A DNA stretch of 64,000 nucleotides from Nitrospiraceae bacterium. Its GTDB lineage: Bacteria > Nitrospirota > Nitrospiria > Nitrospirales > UBA8639. Under the pieces are notes generated by a model. It had not been told where the DNA came from, ran no database searches, and saw only the letters and a program-made list of their open reading frames with translations. The stretch covers positions 806,001 to 870,000 of the forward strand of contig JACKFE010000001.1 of NCBI GenBank assembly GCA_020632635.1, read 5' to 3'. The position numbers and the translations under genes were made by a program. Positions 7,925-16,230 of the stretch are shown here, piece by piece (within the stretch, counting starts at the first letter, position 1; every line of letters begins with the position of its first letter).

Positions 7925-8794
7925 TCAAATGACCATGGGCGCCACATTGGCTTGAATGGACTCTCGCATATCCAGCCAACTGGCGACATGGGATTGGGAG
8001 ACCCCCAACAGCTGCGCCACCGGCAGTGCGGTAATTTGCTGTTCATCTACAACATCAGAGGAAAGAATGCTGTTGGCCAAATGTCTGGCCAAACACGTGA
8101 TGGCCGCCCCCTTGACCGGAGACGTAGCCTTTTCGCAGGCACAATCCTCATGAAGCATGATGGCCTCCCTCACGGACTCCGGCAATTCCCAGGCCACTGC
8201 CAATTGCCGACCCGCCTCCACATAGGATTCCCGGATCACCCGGTCCAATACCGGCCAGGGGTGGCGGACATCCGAACTGCGTTGGTGGAAATTGACGGTA
8301 TGCGTCACATACGGTTTGCCGATCGCATGCAGCAATCCACAAAGGAAGGCATTCTCCGGGTTGAGCCCCAGCTCACCGGCGATGGCTTTGCCATACAACG
8401 CCACAGTCAAGGTATAGGCCCATAACCCTTGCACCTCTTTTTCGTAGCCATCGACGTTAAACACTCCGGATTGCACGGAAAACGAAAAAGCGGTCCCAGC
8501 TAAAAAATTGAGTCCCAACCACGAAATGGCCTGGGGCAAGGATTCAATAGGATACCGAGAGCCATAGGCCGCCGAATTAGCCAATTGCAGGACCCGGCAG
8601 GCCAGTACTTGATCCTGCTGAATCAGTGCCCCGAGTTTCGTCGCATTCCCCTCTGGATTATTGGCCAAAAGAAGGACCTGGCTCGCCACATGAGGCAACA
8701 TCGGAATATCCAGATGGCCATTGGATAGATGGTCCAGTACCGGCAGTAGAAGCTCCTCAACAACATGTTCCTCTGTTTTCTGCAAAATCGACAT
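7925..8794 (-). CDS. HDOD-domain signalling protein
   Basis: The 289-residue product has an HDOD domain over most of its length (about residues 20-215). The HDOD signatures are LPHVASQVLLLANNPEGNAT and a following helix with LQLANSAAYG. The region around CGLLHAIGKPYVTH keeps an HD-phosphohydrolase-like helix. HDOD proteins lack the full catalytic set of HD phosphodiesterases and usually act as scaffolds in signalling, motility or chemotaxis. The start at 8794 (MSILQKTEEH) follows GCGAGG and begins the conserved part; an ATG further up would translate through a strong hairpin. The gene stands alone and its leader carries a terminator-like hairpin. Confidence 0.8.
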   Translation of the reverse strand: MSILQKTEEHVVEELLLPVLDHLSNGHLDIPMLPHVASQVLLLANNPEGNATKLGALIQQDQVLACRVLQLANSAAYGSRYPIESLPQAISWLGLNFLAGTAFSFSVQSGVFNVDGYEKEVQGLWAYTLTVALYGKAIAGELGLNPENAFLCGLLHAIGKPYVTHTVNFHQRSSDVRHPWPVLDRVIRESYVEAGRQLAVAWELPESVREAIMLHEDCACEKATSPVKGAAITCLARHLANSILSSDVVDEQQITALPVAQLLGVSQSHVASWLDMRESIQANVAPMVI

Positions 8795-8842
8795 AAACCT
8801 CGCTCTCCCTACTTTGATAAATATTTGCCACGCGCCATCTTC

Positions 8843-8890
8843 AAAAAAAATGGCGCAACCATAATTTTCGGAAAATCGATGGTTGCGCCA
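8843..8890 (-). terminator. Terminator-like hairpin in the leader of the HDOD gene
   Basis: A perfect 12-base-pair stem (8851-8862 with 8879-8890) is followed on the minus strand by eight T (complement of 8843-8850). Its end is about 49 bases before the HDOD start, so it lies inside the presumed leader and not after a gene. The right arm of the RNA stem (GCGCCAU) can also pair with AUGGCGC (complement of 8832-8838) just downstream. This gives a mutually exclusive fold, as in attenuators. No known riboswitch core was recognised upstream. Confidence 0.6.
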
Positions 8891-9286
8891 ACAACTTACT
8901 GGGCTTTTTCGCATCCAGTCCGCTTGGAACAGTACCCCTGTGCTTTTAGATCTGTATATTCAGAATCGTGAAATACTTCGTGTGTCCTTCTGGCTTTTGA
9001 AATCCAATATTTTTACCTTATCGGCATTCATCATTTTTGACTCAAGGCACGCACAAAAATTTTTCAGCCCAATATATTAGGCCATTCGGCCGTTCTCTCC
9101 CCTCATACACCTCTGGTTCCCTGGTCATAGGTACGTATTTTCATCCATTTTTGGTCCCTAGGAACTGGTTAGGCCCAGGACCGGTTAGGTCTTTCGTTCC
9201 ATTGATTCATAAAAAAAACTGGTGCTACCATGCCCCTCTCGTAGAAGGGTTTGAATTTTCACTCTTTTTCTTAGGAGGGTCGGCAG
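8891..9286. other. Divergent intergenic region between the HDOD gene and the nuo operon
   Basis: This 396-base gap must contain both the minus-strand promoter of the HDOD gene and the plus-strand promoter of the complex I operon. No -35/-10 pair with good spacing stood out. A direct repeat occurs at 9164-9191. An AGGAGGG ribosome site (9273-9279) leads into nuoA. Confidence 0.5.
9164..9191. repeat. Short direct repeat upstream of nuoA
   Basis: ACTGGTTAGGCC (9164-9175) recurs as ACCGGTTAGGTC (9180-9191), with two differences and a 16-base period, about 100 bases before nuoA. It may be a binding site for a regulator of the nuo operon. Confidence 0.3.
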
Positions 9287-9670
9287 GTGCCAGGTCACGA
9301 CCTTCTCCTTGAGTATTTAACACAGTACTTTCCTATCGTTATCTTTATCGGTATTTCCCTGGCCTTCGGTCTGGTCACGCTAGGCCTCTCCTATCTGGTT
9401 CAACCGAAGTATCCGGAGCCAGAAAAGTTAAGCGTCTATGAATGCGGGTCCGAACCGTTTTCTGATTCCCGTATGCCATTTCCCGTCAGGTATTACGTGA
9501 TTGCCATGCTCTTTGTCATTTTTGATATTGAAGTCATTTTCCTGTATCCCTGGGCCGTCACCTTCAAACAACTAGGGATCATCGGTTTTATTGAAATGAT
9601 GATTTTCATTGGCCTATTTGTCGTGGCCTATGTGTATGCCTGGCGGAAAGGGGCGCTGGAATGGGATTGA
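9287..9670 (+). CDS. nuoA: NADH-quinone oxidoreductase subunit A
   Basis: This is a 127-residue membrane subunit of complex I with three transmembrane helices. The family signature YECGSEPFSDSRMPFPVRYY is followed by the acidic helix FVIFDIEVIFLYPW, both next to the quinone-binding region in known structures. The start is GTG at 9287, chosen because AGGAGGG lies 7 bases upstream; no ATG in frame gives the full N-terminus. It is the first gene of the operon and overlaps nuoB by 10 bases. Confidence 0.96.
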   Translation: MPGHDLLLEYLTQYFPIVIFIGISLAFGLVTLGLSYLVQPKYPEPEKLSVYECGSEPFSDSRMPFPVRYYVIAMLFVIFDIEVIFLYPWAVTFKQLGIIGFIEMMIFIGLFVVAYVYAWRKGALEWD

Positions 9671-10173
9671 TTCAGATTGGCAAACCCAAGGATGGTGACC
9701 TTGGCGTGATGACCTTGACGCTGGAAAAAGCCGTCAATTGGGCCAGGAAAGGGTCCCTCTGGCCCATGACTTTCGGCTTGGCGTGTTGCGCGATTGAGAT
9801 GATTGCCGCCGTCTCTTCCCGTTACGATATTGACCGGTATGGGGCCGGAGTATTCCGGGCTTCACCTCGTCAATCCGACCTGATGATCGTGGCAGGCACG
9901 GTATGCCGCCGGATGGCTCCGGTTATTCGTAAAATCTACGACCAAATGCCAGAGCCCAAATATGTGATTTCCATGGGCTCCTGTGCGACATCTGGCAATA
10001 TCTACGATAGTTACAGTGTGGTACAAGGGGTAGACCGGTTTGTCCCGGTCGATATTTATGTCCCCGGATGCCCTCCGACCCCGGAAGCCCTCTTTGATGG
10101 CATTTTGAAACTTCAGGATCGGATCATGCAGAAACGGGTGTTCACCACGCAGCCCGAACAGGTAAAAGTTTAG
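9661..10173 (+). CDS. nuoB: NADH-quinone oxidoreductase subunit B
   Basis: This 170-residue subunit holds iron-sulfur cluster N2, the last electron carrier before quinone. The N2 ligands are all present: the adjacent Cys42-Cys43 (ACCAIEM), Cys108 in MGSCATSG and Cys137 in PGCPPTPEAL. Length and sequence are normal for the family. The start codon lies inside the end of nuoA, which implies translational coupling. Confidence 0.97.
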   Translation: MGLIQIGKPKDGDLGVMTLTLEKAVNWARKGSLWPMTFGLACCAIEMIAAVSSRYDIDRYGAGVFRASPRQSDLMIVAGTVCRRMAPVIRKIYDQMPEPKYVISMGSCATSGNIYDSYSVVQGVDRFVPVDIYVPGCPPTPEALFDGILKLQDRIMQKRVFTTQPEQVKV

Positions 10174-10252
10174 GACACACATACACGGAATTTGACCAAC
10201 TTACTTTATTTATTATTCAGGGTCCGTTGAGCGGACGGGTTCATTGTTCCCC

Positions 10253-10747
10253 ATGCACGCCATCGCAGAAAAAATCCAAGAAAAATTCCCAGCGGGTTTT
10301 CTCAATGCCCAAGAATGGCGAGGAGATCTGGCGATCACCGTGAAACGGGAGGCTCTTCACGATGTATGCACCTATCTCCGGCGTGATCCGGACATGGACT
10401 GTGATTATTTTGTCCATGTCAGTTCCGTCGATTGGCCTGATGATGAAGAGCGGTTCGAGGTCGTCTATGAAGTCTATTCCATTCGCAAGCGCCATCGGAT
10501 TCGGATCAAAACCCGGGTTCCCGAACATGACTGCATCGTGGACTCCATGACCGACCTGTGGTACGGGGCGGACTTCATGGAACGCGAAGTGTTCGACATG
10601 ATGGGGATCCGTTTCAGGAATCATCCTGACCTTCGTCGCATTTTGATGCCCGATGATTACACCGAAGGCTATCCCCTGCGAAAGGACTTCCCGGTTCAAG
10701 GTAAAGGATGGCGAGATAGCTTTGATTTTTTACAAGACCCCAATTAA
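10253..10747 (+). CDS. nuoC: NADH-quinone oxidoreductase subunit C
   Basis: This is the 164-residue 30-kDa-type peripheral subunit of complex I. The conserved block RVPEHDCIVDSMTDLW, then WYGADFMEREVFDMMGI and RRILMPDDYTEGYPLRKDFP, is complete. An in-frame TTG at 10244 could extend it by three residues; ATG 10253 was preferred, though neither has a strong ribosome site. C and D are separate genes here, unlike the fused nuoCD of enterobacteria. Confidence 0.93.
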   Translation: MHAIAEKIQEKFPAGFLNAQEWRGDLAITVKREALHDVCTYLRRDPDMDCDYFVHVSSVDWPDDEERFEVVYEVYSIRKRHRIRIKTRVPEHDCIVDSMTDLWYGADFMEREVFDMMGIRFRNHPDLRRILMPDDYTEGYPLRKDFPVQGKGWRDSFDFLQDPN

Positions 10748-10753
10748 TTCATT

Positions 10754-11998
10754 ATGAAACTCGAAGATCAACGCACGACAGTCTATAAGGTCGATCCCGA
10801 CCATCCGGAGACGGAATCGTTACCGACGTTGAGGACCGAAGAGCTCCTGCTGAACATGGGACCTCAACATCCCAGCACACATGGAGTCTTGAAGGTGATC
10901 CTTGAGCTGGAGGGAGAACGGTTGGTGAAATCCACGCCGGTCATGGGCTTCCTGCATCGTGGCGTGGAAAAATTGGCGGAGGGAGGCACGTATCACCAAT
11001 TCATTCCCCATACCGATCGATTGGACTATGTCTGCGCCATGTATAATAACTTCGCCTATTGCCGGGCGATCGAAAAACTCATGGACATCACCGTGCCTGA
11101 CCGGGCGGAATATCTGCGAACAATTGTCGCCGAAGTCCAACGGATTATCGGGCACCTGTTCTGGCTTGGAACGCAGGCTCTCGATATCGGCGCCATGACG
11201 GTATTTTTTTATACATTCCGAGACCGGGAAATTCTGCTGGACTGGTTCGACGAACTGTGTGGGGCAAGGCTCACAACCAGCTGGTATCGTATTGGAGGCG
11301 TGGAGAAAGACTTCACTCCCTCGCTTTTCGAAAAATTGAAAAAATTTTTGGAATACTTTCCACCAAAAATTGACGAGTATGTCATTTTCCTTGAAAAGAA
11401 CCGCATTTGGTTGGCTCGAACACGCGGCGTGGCCGTCATTTCGGCAGAGGACGCCCTCAGCTTTGGGCTGAGCGGTCCCACCTTGAGGGGCTCAGGCGTG
11501 GATTATGATTTACGCAAATATGAACCCTATAGCGCCTATCCCCGTTGCGAATTCAGCGTTCCGGTCGGGAAAAATGGGGATACCTATGATCGTTACTGGA
11601 TTCGAGTTGAAGAAATCCGTGAAAGCCTCAAAATTGTCACACAATGCCTTGAGCAAATCGAACCGGGTCCCATCCTGGCTGATGTCCCAAGCGTCACCCT
11701 ACCGCCCAAAGATCGGGTGTTCACCAATTTGGAATCCATGATCCAGCAGTTCAAGCTCTTTTCTCAAGGATTTGAAGCGCCAGCGGGAGAAATTTATTGC
11801 GGCACCGAAGCTCACAAAGGAGAATTGGGCTTTTACATCGTGAGTACGGGAGGGGGAAATCCGTATCGCTTGAAAATCCGCGCCCCGTCCTTTATCCACA
11901 TGGGCGCCTTTGATTTTATGTCACGTGGATATATGATTGCCGATGCCATCACTTTGTTCGGAAGCTACGACATTGTCATGGGCGAATGTGATCGCTAA
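10754..11998 (+). CDS. nuoD: NADH-quinone oxidoreductase subunit D
   Basis: This 414-residue 49-kDa-type subunit forms the quinone pocket with NuoB. Visible signatures are NMGPQHPSTHGVLKV near residue 35, with the His pair that faces quinone, HRGVEKLAEGGTY, and the C-terminal DIVMGECDR. It starts 6 bases after the nuoC stop. No part of nuoE or nuoF follows; the next gene is nuoG after a 53-base gap. Confidence 0.97.
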   Translation: MKLEDQRTTVYKVDPDHPETESLPTLRTEELLLNMGPQHPSTHGVLKVILELEGERLVKSTPVMGFLHRGVEKLAEGGTYHQFIPHTDRLDYVCAMYNNFAYCRAIEKLMDITVPDRAEYLRTIVAEVQRIIGHLFWLGTQALDIGAMTVFFYTFRDREILLDWFDELCGARLTTSWYRIGGVEKDFTPSLFEKLKKFLEYFPPKIDEYVIFLEKNRIWLARTRGVAVISAEDALSFGLSGPTLRGSGVDYDLRKYEPYSAYPRCEFSVPVGKNGDTYDRYWIRVEEIRESLKIVTQCLEQIEPGPILADVPSVTLPPKDRVFTNLESMIQQFKLFSQGFEAPAGEIYCGTEAHKGELGFYIVSTGGGNPYRLKIRAPSFIHMGAFDFMSRGYMIADAITLFGSYDIVMGECDR

Positions 11999-12051
11999 GG
12001 TAGAGAGCATATGTCAGCAAATACGCAGAACACCTTCAGGAGATATGTGGT

Positions 12052-14742
12052 ATGGGTTTAAAACCCGTCACGACGCCGGACGCTGAAGCCGTCACGATTG
12101 AACTTTCCTTGGATGGCGAGATGGTTCAAGCGAAGGAAGGGGTGTCTCTGTATGACGTCATTGCGAGCACCGGCAAAATCGTTCCGGCGATGTGCTACCA
12201 CTATACATTTGATCCTTTTGGATCCTGCGGGATGTGTTTGGTCAGCCAGGAAGGGAAGAAGGCTCCGGTGCGATCTTGTACCGCCAAAGCCACCGCCGGC
12301 ATGGTGATTCGAACCGACGGCGAGGACTTAGTGCTGGCCCGAAAAAAAGCCGTTGAAAAACACCTCTCCGTGCATCCATTGGATTGTCCCGTATGCGATG
12401 CGGACGGACACTGCGAACTGCAGGATATGGCCTTTCACCACGGCGTCACCAATTTGGAGAATGCCAAGCAAAAAAATATTCCTGAAGATACGCGCAGCCT
12501 CGTCCTGGACTTCAACATGAATCGCTGCATTGCCTGTGGGGAATGCATCAACATCTGCAAAGATGTTCAGCGCATCGATGCCTTACAGTTCATGAAAAAG
12601 GGCGGGTTCAACCAAGTGGTCGCCAAAGGGGACCAACCCCTCGACTGCGAATTCTGCGGTGACTGCCTGGCCGTCTGTCCCGTTGGCGCCATCACCAATA
12701 AATTTTCCAAATATGGTTATAAGCCCTGGCAATTAAAGAAAACCACGACTACCTGCAATTACTGCGGGGATGGCTGTCAACTCTATATCGAAACCAAAGA
12801 TACCGAAGTCGTCCGGGTGACTTCCCCCCTTTCCTGGAAAAACAAATGGGGAGACCGCACGGATACCGTAAATGGTCATGATGGGCTGTGTGTCCGTGGC
12901 CGGTTTGGATTCCAATTTATTGATAGTCCAGCCCGCCTTCTAACCCCTTTGATCAAAACCGAATCCGGCCTCCAGGAAACTCCCTGGATTGATGCACTCG
13001 ATTTCGCAGCCGGCCGGTTGGCGCAGGTGAAGGCCCAGTATGGCCCTCAGGCAATTGCCGGCCTGATCACCGCCCGATGCACCAATGAAGATCTCTATGT
13101 CTTTCAAAAATTCATGCGGACCGTCATCGGGACCAACCGCATTGATAGCAGTGCCCGCTATGGCCATATCAATTTCGTCAGAGCGTTGAATCGTGCCGTG
13201 GGCGTGACCCGCACAATGAACACCTCTGAAGAAATTAATAAAGCGAAAGCGATCCTGATCGTGGGCGCCAACATCACCGAAACAAACCCGGTGGCCAGCT
13301 TACGTGTGAAAGCCGCCCTTGGGGTCTACAAAGCTCAAACGATCGTGGTGGATTCCGCCCAAACCAACATTGCCAAATTGGCCTCGCATCCTATTATGGT
13401 GAACCCCGGCACCGAAGGCCTATACGTGCAGGGTCTGGTGAAATCGGTTATTGAACAAGATTTCATCGATGAGGAAGTCACGGGACTCCATCCGGAAGCC
13501 TTGTCGGCAATAAAACAGGCGGTCAACGGTATTTCCTTGGATGTGGTTTCGGCTCGGACGGGTATAGACATCGCGCAGATTCACGAAACCGCCAGAATTT
13601 TTGCGGAAGCATCACGGTCGATCATCATTTGTGGAGAGGGGCTTCTCCGGCAATCCGGCGGGTATCAGCACATGCTAAACCTTCTTGATCTGGCCTGGTT
13701 AACCGGCAAACTGGGGCGCAAGGGATGTGGCATTAACACCTATACGGAAGAAGCCAATGAACAGGGAGCCTTGGATATGGGTGTGGCTCCTGAATTTCTC
13801 CCCGGCCAAGTTGCCTTCGATGATCCCAGCGCCAGAGAAAGAATCACCCAGGTCTGGGGCGGCACTTTTCCGGCAGGAGACTCCCATTCACACTTGATGA
13901 ACATTCTTGAGGGGTGTCGTTCAGGTGAGATAAAGGCCTTATACCTGGTTGGGGAAAATCCCTTGGAAACTCTCCCGGCTTCGGTAGATGTGAAAGGGGC
14001 GTTGGCCAATGTGGATGTTCTGATCTGCCAAGACCCTTTTCTAACTGAAACCGGCAAACTCGCTCATATTGTGTTTCCTGCCTCTACCTTTGCGGAAAAA
14101 GACGGAACGGTGACCAACCAGGAAGGCAAAGTGCAATTTCTGCGTCCCGCGTTGGATTCCTTAGGGGAAAGCGTCCTGGATTGGCATATCATGGCCGGCT
14201 TGGCCCATGGATTGGGGTCGCCCTTGGGGTATGAAACGACCCACGATATTCAGCAAGAAATACGAAACGTGCTGCCTGGATATTACAATCTGGGCCGACC
14301 CTCCAAAATTGAACCACGCCTGACACACTATTTTGGGAACGATTTTGCACAACAGGTGGGTGAACGGTATCGGCTTCCTGAAAAATCCGGCCATCAACGA
14401 CAATTTGGATTACGCATGATCCAATTGATTTACCATTCTGGAAAATTATCCACCCATGCTTCGGGACTGATGGAAATTTCGCCCAATACCAACCGCCTGA
14501 GAATGGGGCCGGAGGACATGAAGCAATTGGGACTCAACTCGGGTGAGCGGATCCGGGTTACTTCTGATACCGGCAGCTTGGAAATGTTAGTCACGGAAGA
14601 CGTTTCATTGCCACCAGGAAGCTGTGCGGTGCCAGAGCACTTTAATGACCCACCGGTGAAGGATCTTATGACATGCCAAATTGATCCGACCACAGGAGTC
14701 CCCTATTTTAAATTAACCTATGTCAGCATTGAAAAAGCCTAA
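12052..14742 (+). CDS. nuoG: NADH-quinone oxidoreductase subunit G
   Basis: This is an 896-residue iron-sulfur subunit. Cluster ligands in order are the 2Fe-2S set Cys48, Cys59, Cys62, Cys76; His108 with Cys112, Cys115, Cys121; two ferredoxin-type 4Fe-4S sets (Cys159/162/165/169 and Cys199/202/205/209); and the additional N7-type set Cys235/238/242/280. A molybdopterin-oxidoreductase-like domain without an obvious cofactor role follows. GGAGA lies 8 bases before the start. NuoG is retained although nuoE and nuoF are absent, so electrons may enter through a different partner. Confidence 0.96.
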   Translation: MGLKPVTTPDAEAVTIELSLDGEMVQAKEGVSLYDVIASTGKIVPAMCYHYTFDPFGSCGMCLVSQEGKKAPVRSCTAKATAGMVIRTDGEDLVLARKKAVEKHLSVHPLDCPVCDADGHCELQDMAFHHGVTNLENAKQKNIPEDTRSLVLDFNMNRCIACGECINICKDVQRIDALQFMKKGGFNQVVAKGDQPLDCEFCGDCLAVCPVGAITNKFSKYGYKPWQLKKTTTTCNYCGDGCQLYIETKDTEVVRVTSPLSWKNKWGDRTDTVNGHDGLCVRGRFGFQFIDSPARLLTPLIKTESGLQETPWIDALDFAAGRLAQVKAQYGPQAIAGLITARCTNEDLYVFQKFMRTVIGTNRIDSSARYGHINFVRALNRAVGVTRTMNTSEEINKAKAILIVGANITETNPVASLRVKAALGVYKAQTIVVDSAQTNIAKLASHPIMVNPGTEGLYVQGLVKSVIEQDFIDEEVTGLHPEALSAIKQAVNGISLDVVSARTGIDIAQIHETARIFAEASRSIIICGEGLLRQSGGYQHMLNLLDLAWLTGKLGRKGCGINTYTEEANEQGALDMGVAPEFLPGQVAFDDPSARERITQVWGGTFPAGDSHSHLMNILEGCRSGEIKALYLVGENPLETLPASVDVKGALANVDVLICQDPFLTETGKLAHIVFPASTFAEKDGTVTNQEGKVQFLRPALDSLGESVLDWHIMAGLAHGLGSPLGYETTHDIQQEIRNVLPGYYNLGRPSKIEPRLTHYFGNDFAQQVGERYRLPEKSGHQRQFGLRMIQLIYHSGKLSTHASGLMEISPNTNRLRMGPEDMKQLGLNSGERIRVTSDTGSLEMLVTEDVSLPPGSCAVPEHFNDPPVKDLMTCQIDPTTGVPYFKLTYVSIEKA

Positions 14743-14794
14743 CGGAGACGTGAATGGTACGGTGCCCCGCGAGGCATCATAAGGATCTCTCAAC

Positions 14795-15370
14795 ATGAAA
14801 CACTCCATGACCCCTAAACAATTCTTTCAGACCGTCTTATTCGGCGAGATCTGGGAAGCCATGAAGGTTACTTGGCGCCATATGTTCCATAAGCCCATGA
14901 CCTTTCAATATCCGCGTGAAAAACGGATCATTCCAGATGCCCATCGTGGCGCGCTATGCCTCCTTCGGTACGAGGATGGGAAAGAACGGTGCGTGGGGTG
15001 TGATTTATGCGAGGCCGCCTGCCCCTCCCGCTGCATCAAAGTCATTAGCGAAGAAGATAAGAGTTTGCCGTTGGAACGATATGCATCCGAATTTTACATC
15101 GATATTACCAAATGCGTCTTTTGTGGATATTGCGTGGAAGCTTGTCCGGTGAATGCCTTGGCTATGACCAAGATGTATGAGTTTTCAACCCACGATAAGC
15201 GAACCCTCTTGTTCGACAAAAAACGGTTATATGATGTGGGTGAGCGGCATTTGTCCGACGCCAAGAAATATTTATATGCGCATAACTTGGAAAAGGAAGG
15301 TGACGAAAGCCGCGCGTACCGCTACCACTTCCCTGAATCCATCAAAACGGTTCAATCGTCGACTGAATAA
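14795..15370 (+). CDS. nuoI: NADH-quinone oxidoreductase subunit I
   Basis: This 191-residue subunit carries two 4Fe-4S clusters (N6a, N6b) that pass electrons towards NuoB. The two ferredoxin motifs are Cys66/69/72/76 and Cys107/110/113/117, each ending in Cys-Pro. The N-terminal amphipathic helix (FFQTVLFGEIWEAMKVTWRH) is as in the family. In most operons nuoH lies just before nuoI; here only 52 bases separate nuoG from nuoI, so nuoH is missing at this place. Confidence 0.96.
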   Translation: MKHSMTPKQFFQTVLFGEIWEAMKVTWRHMFHKPMTFQYPREKRIIPDAHRGALCLLRYEDGKERCVGCDLCEAACPSRCIKVISEEDKSLPLERYASEFYIDITKCVFCGYCVEACPVNALAMTKMYEFSTHDKRTLLFDKKRLYDVGERHLSDAKKYLYAHNLEKEGDESRAYRYHFPESIKTVQSSTE

Positions 15371-15373
15371 TTT

Positions 15374-15913
15374 ATGATGTGGCTACTCTTTGGATATTTC
15401 GCCACGGTGAGTATCGTGGCGGGGGTGTTGACCGTCTCTCTGCGGAATGCGGTGCATTGCTCTCTGGCTTTGCTGACTCTTCTGCTCCATATGGCTGGGC
15501 TCTTTGTCCTACTCAATTCGGAATTTCTCGCGATGGTCCAGATCATTGTGTATGCCGGAGCGATCCTGATTCTGTACCTATTCGTCCTCATGCTGTTGAG
15601 CTTAAAAACAGAAGAACAGCATCTGCATAAAAAATACGCGTTCATGGTATTCGGCGGCATGTTCATTTTCGTGGAACTGCTCATTTTCCTCCTCCAATCG
15701 CCATTTGGCGGGAAAAAGGGAGAGGCAACCCCTGAAGTCATTTTGCAGACTGATCACAGTCACGCCATTGGCCTGACCATGTTCAGCGATTATTTATTGT
15801 TATTTGAAATCGTCGGGATCTTTTTATTGGGGGCCGTTATTGGGGCCATTGTTCTGACTAAAGCCCCAACGAAGCCCGAAAATGGCCATTCAACAAGTAC
15901 GGCAATTTCCTAA
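15374..15913 (+). CDS. nuoJ: NADH-quinone oxidoreductase subunit J
   Basis: This is a 179-residue membrane subunit with five predicted helices. The conserved third helix with VQIIVYAGAILILYLFVLML contains the pi-bulge region important for coupling in complex I. The C-terminal tail (APTKPENGHSTSTA) is polar. It starts 4 bases after the nuoI stop, so the genes are tightly packed. Confidence 0.95.
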   Translation: MMWLLFGYFATVSIVAGVLTVSLRNAVHCSLALLTLLLHMAGLFVLLNSEFLAMVQIIVYAGAILILYLFVLMLLSLKTEEQHLHKKYAFMVFGGMFIFVELLIFLLQSPFGGKKGEATPEVILQTDHSHAIGLTMFSDYLLLFEIVGIFLLGAVIGAIVLTKAPTKPENGHSTSTAIS

Positions 15914-15926
15914 CGACCCAACAACC

Positions 15927-16229
15927 ATGATTCCACTATCCGCTTATGTGTTTGTCAGCGCCGTTCTCTTTATGACAGGCCTCATCGGAGTGCTTGTTCG
16001 CCGAAACTTCATCATTGTCTTGATGTCGGTGGAAATTATGCTCAACGCCGCCAACATTAATTTGGTGGCGTTTTCGCATTACTTGGATTCCCTGGCCGGC
16101 CAGCTGGCTGCCCTATTTATCATCGCCATTGCCGCTGGTGAAGCGGCGGTCGGACTCGCCATTATTATCGTGGTCTTCCGGGGTAAAATGGCGACGAATG
16201 TTGACGAAATCAATATTTTGAAGTGGTAA
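15927..16229 (+). CDS. nuoK: NADH-quinone oxidoreductase subunit K
   Basis: This is a 100-residue antiporter-like small membrane subunit with three helices. The two conserved membrane glutamates are in VLMSVEIMLNAANIN and AAGEAAVGLAIIIVVF. An in-frame ATG at 15882 inside nuoJ would add 15 polar residues; MIPLSAYVFV at 15927 matches the family's normal length and was chosen. One base separates its stop from the nuoL GTG. Confidence 0.95.
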   Translation: MIPLSAYVFVSAVLFMTGLIGVLVRRNFIIVLMSVEIMLNAANINLVAFSHYLDSLAGQLAALFIIAIAAGEAAVGLAIIIVVFRGKMATNVDEINILKW

Positions 16230-16230
16230 G

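Noticed and set aside
8881..8960. Possible c-di-GMP riboswitch in the HDOD leader
   Set aside because: GCACAGGGG and GATGCGAAAAAGCC loosely resemble its core words, but the consensus and pairing were not met.
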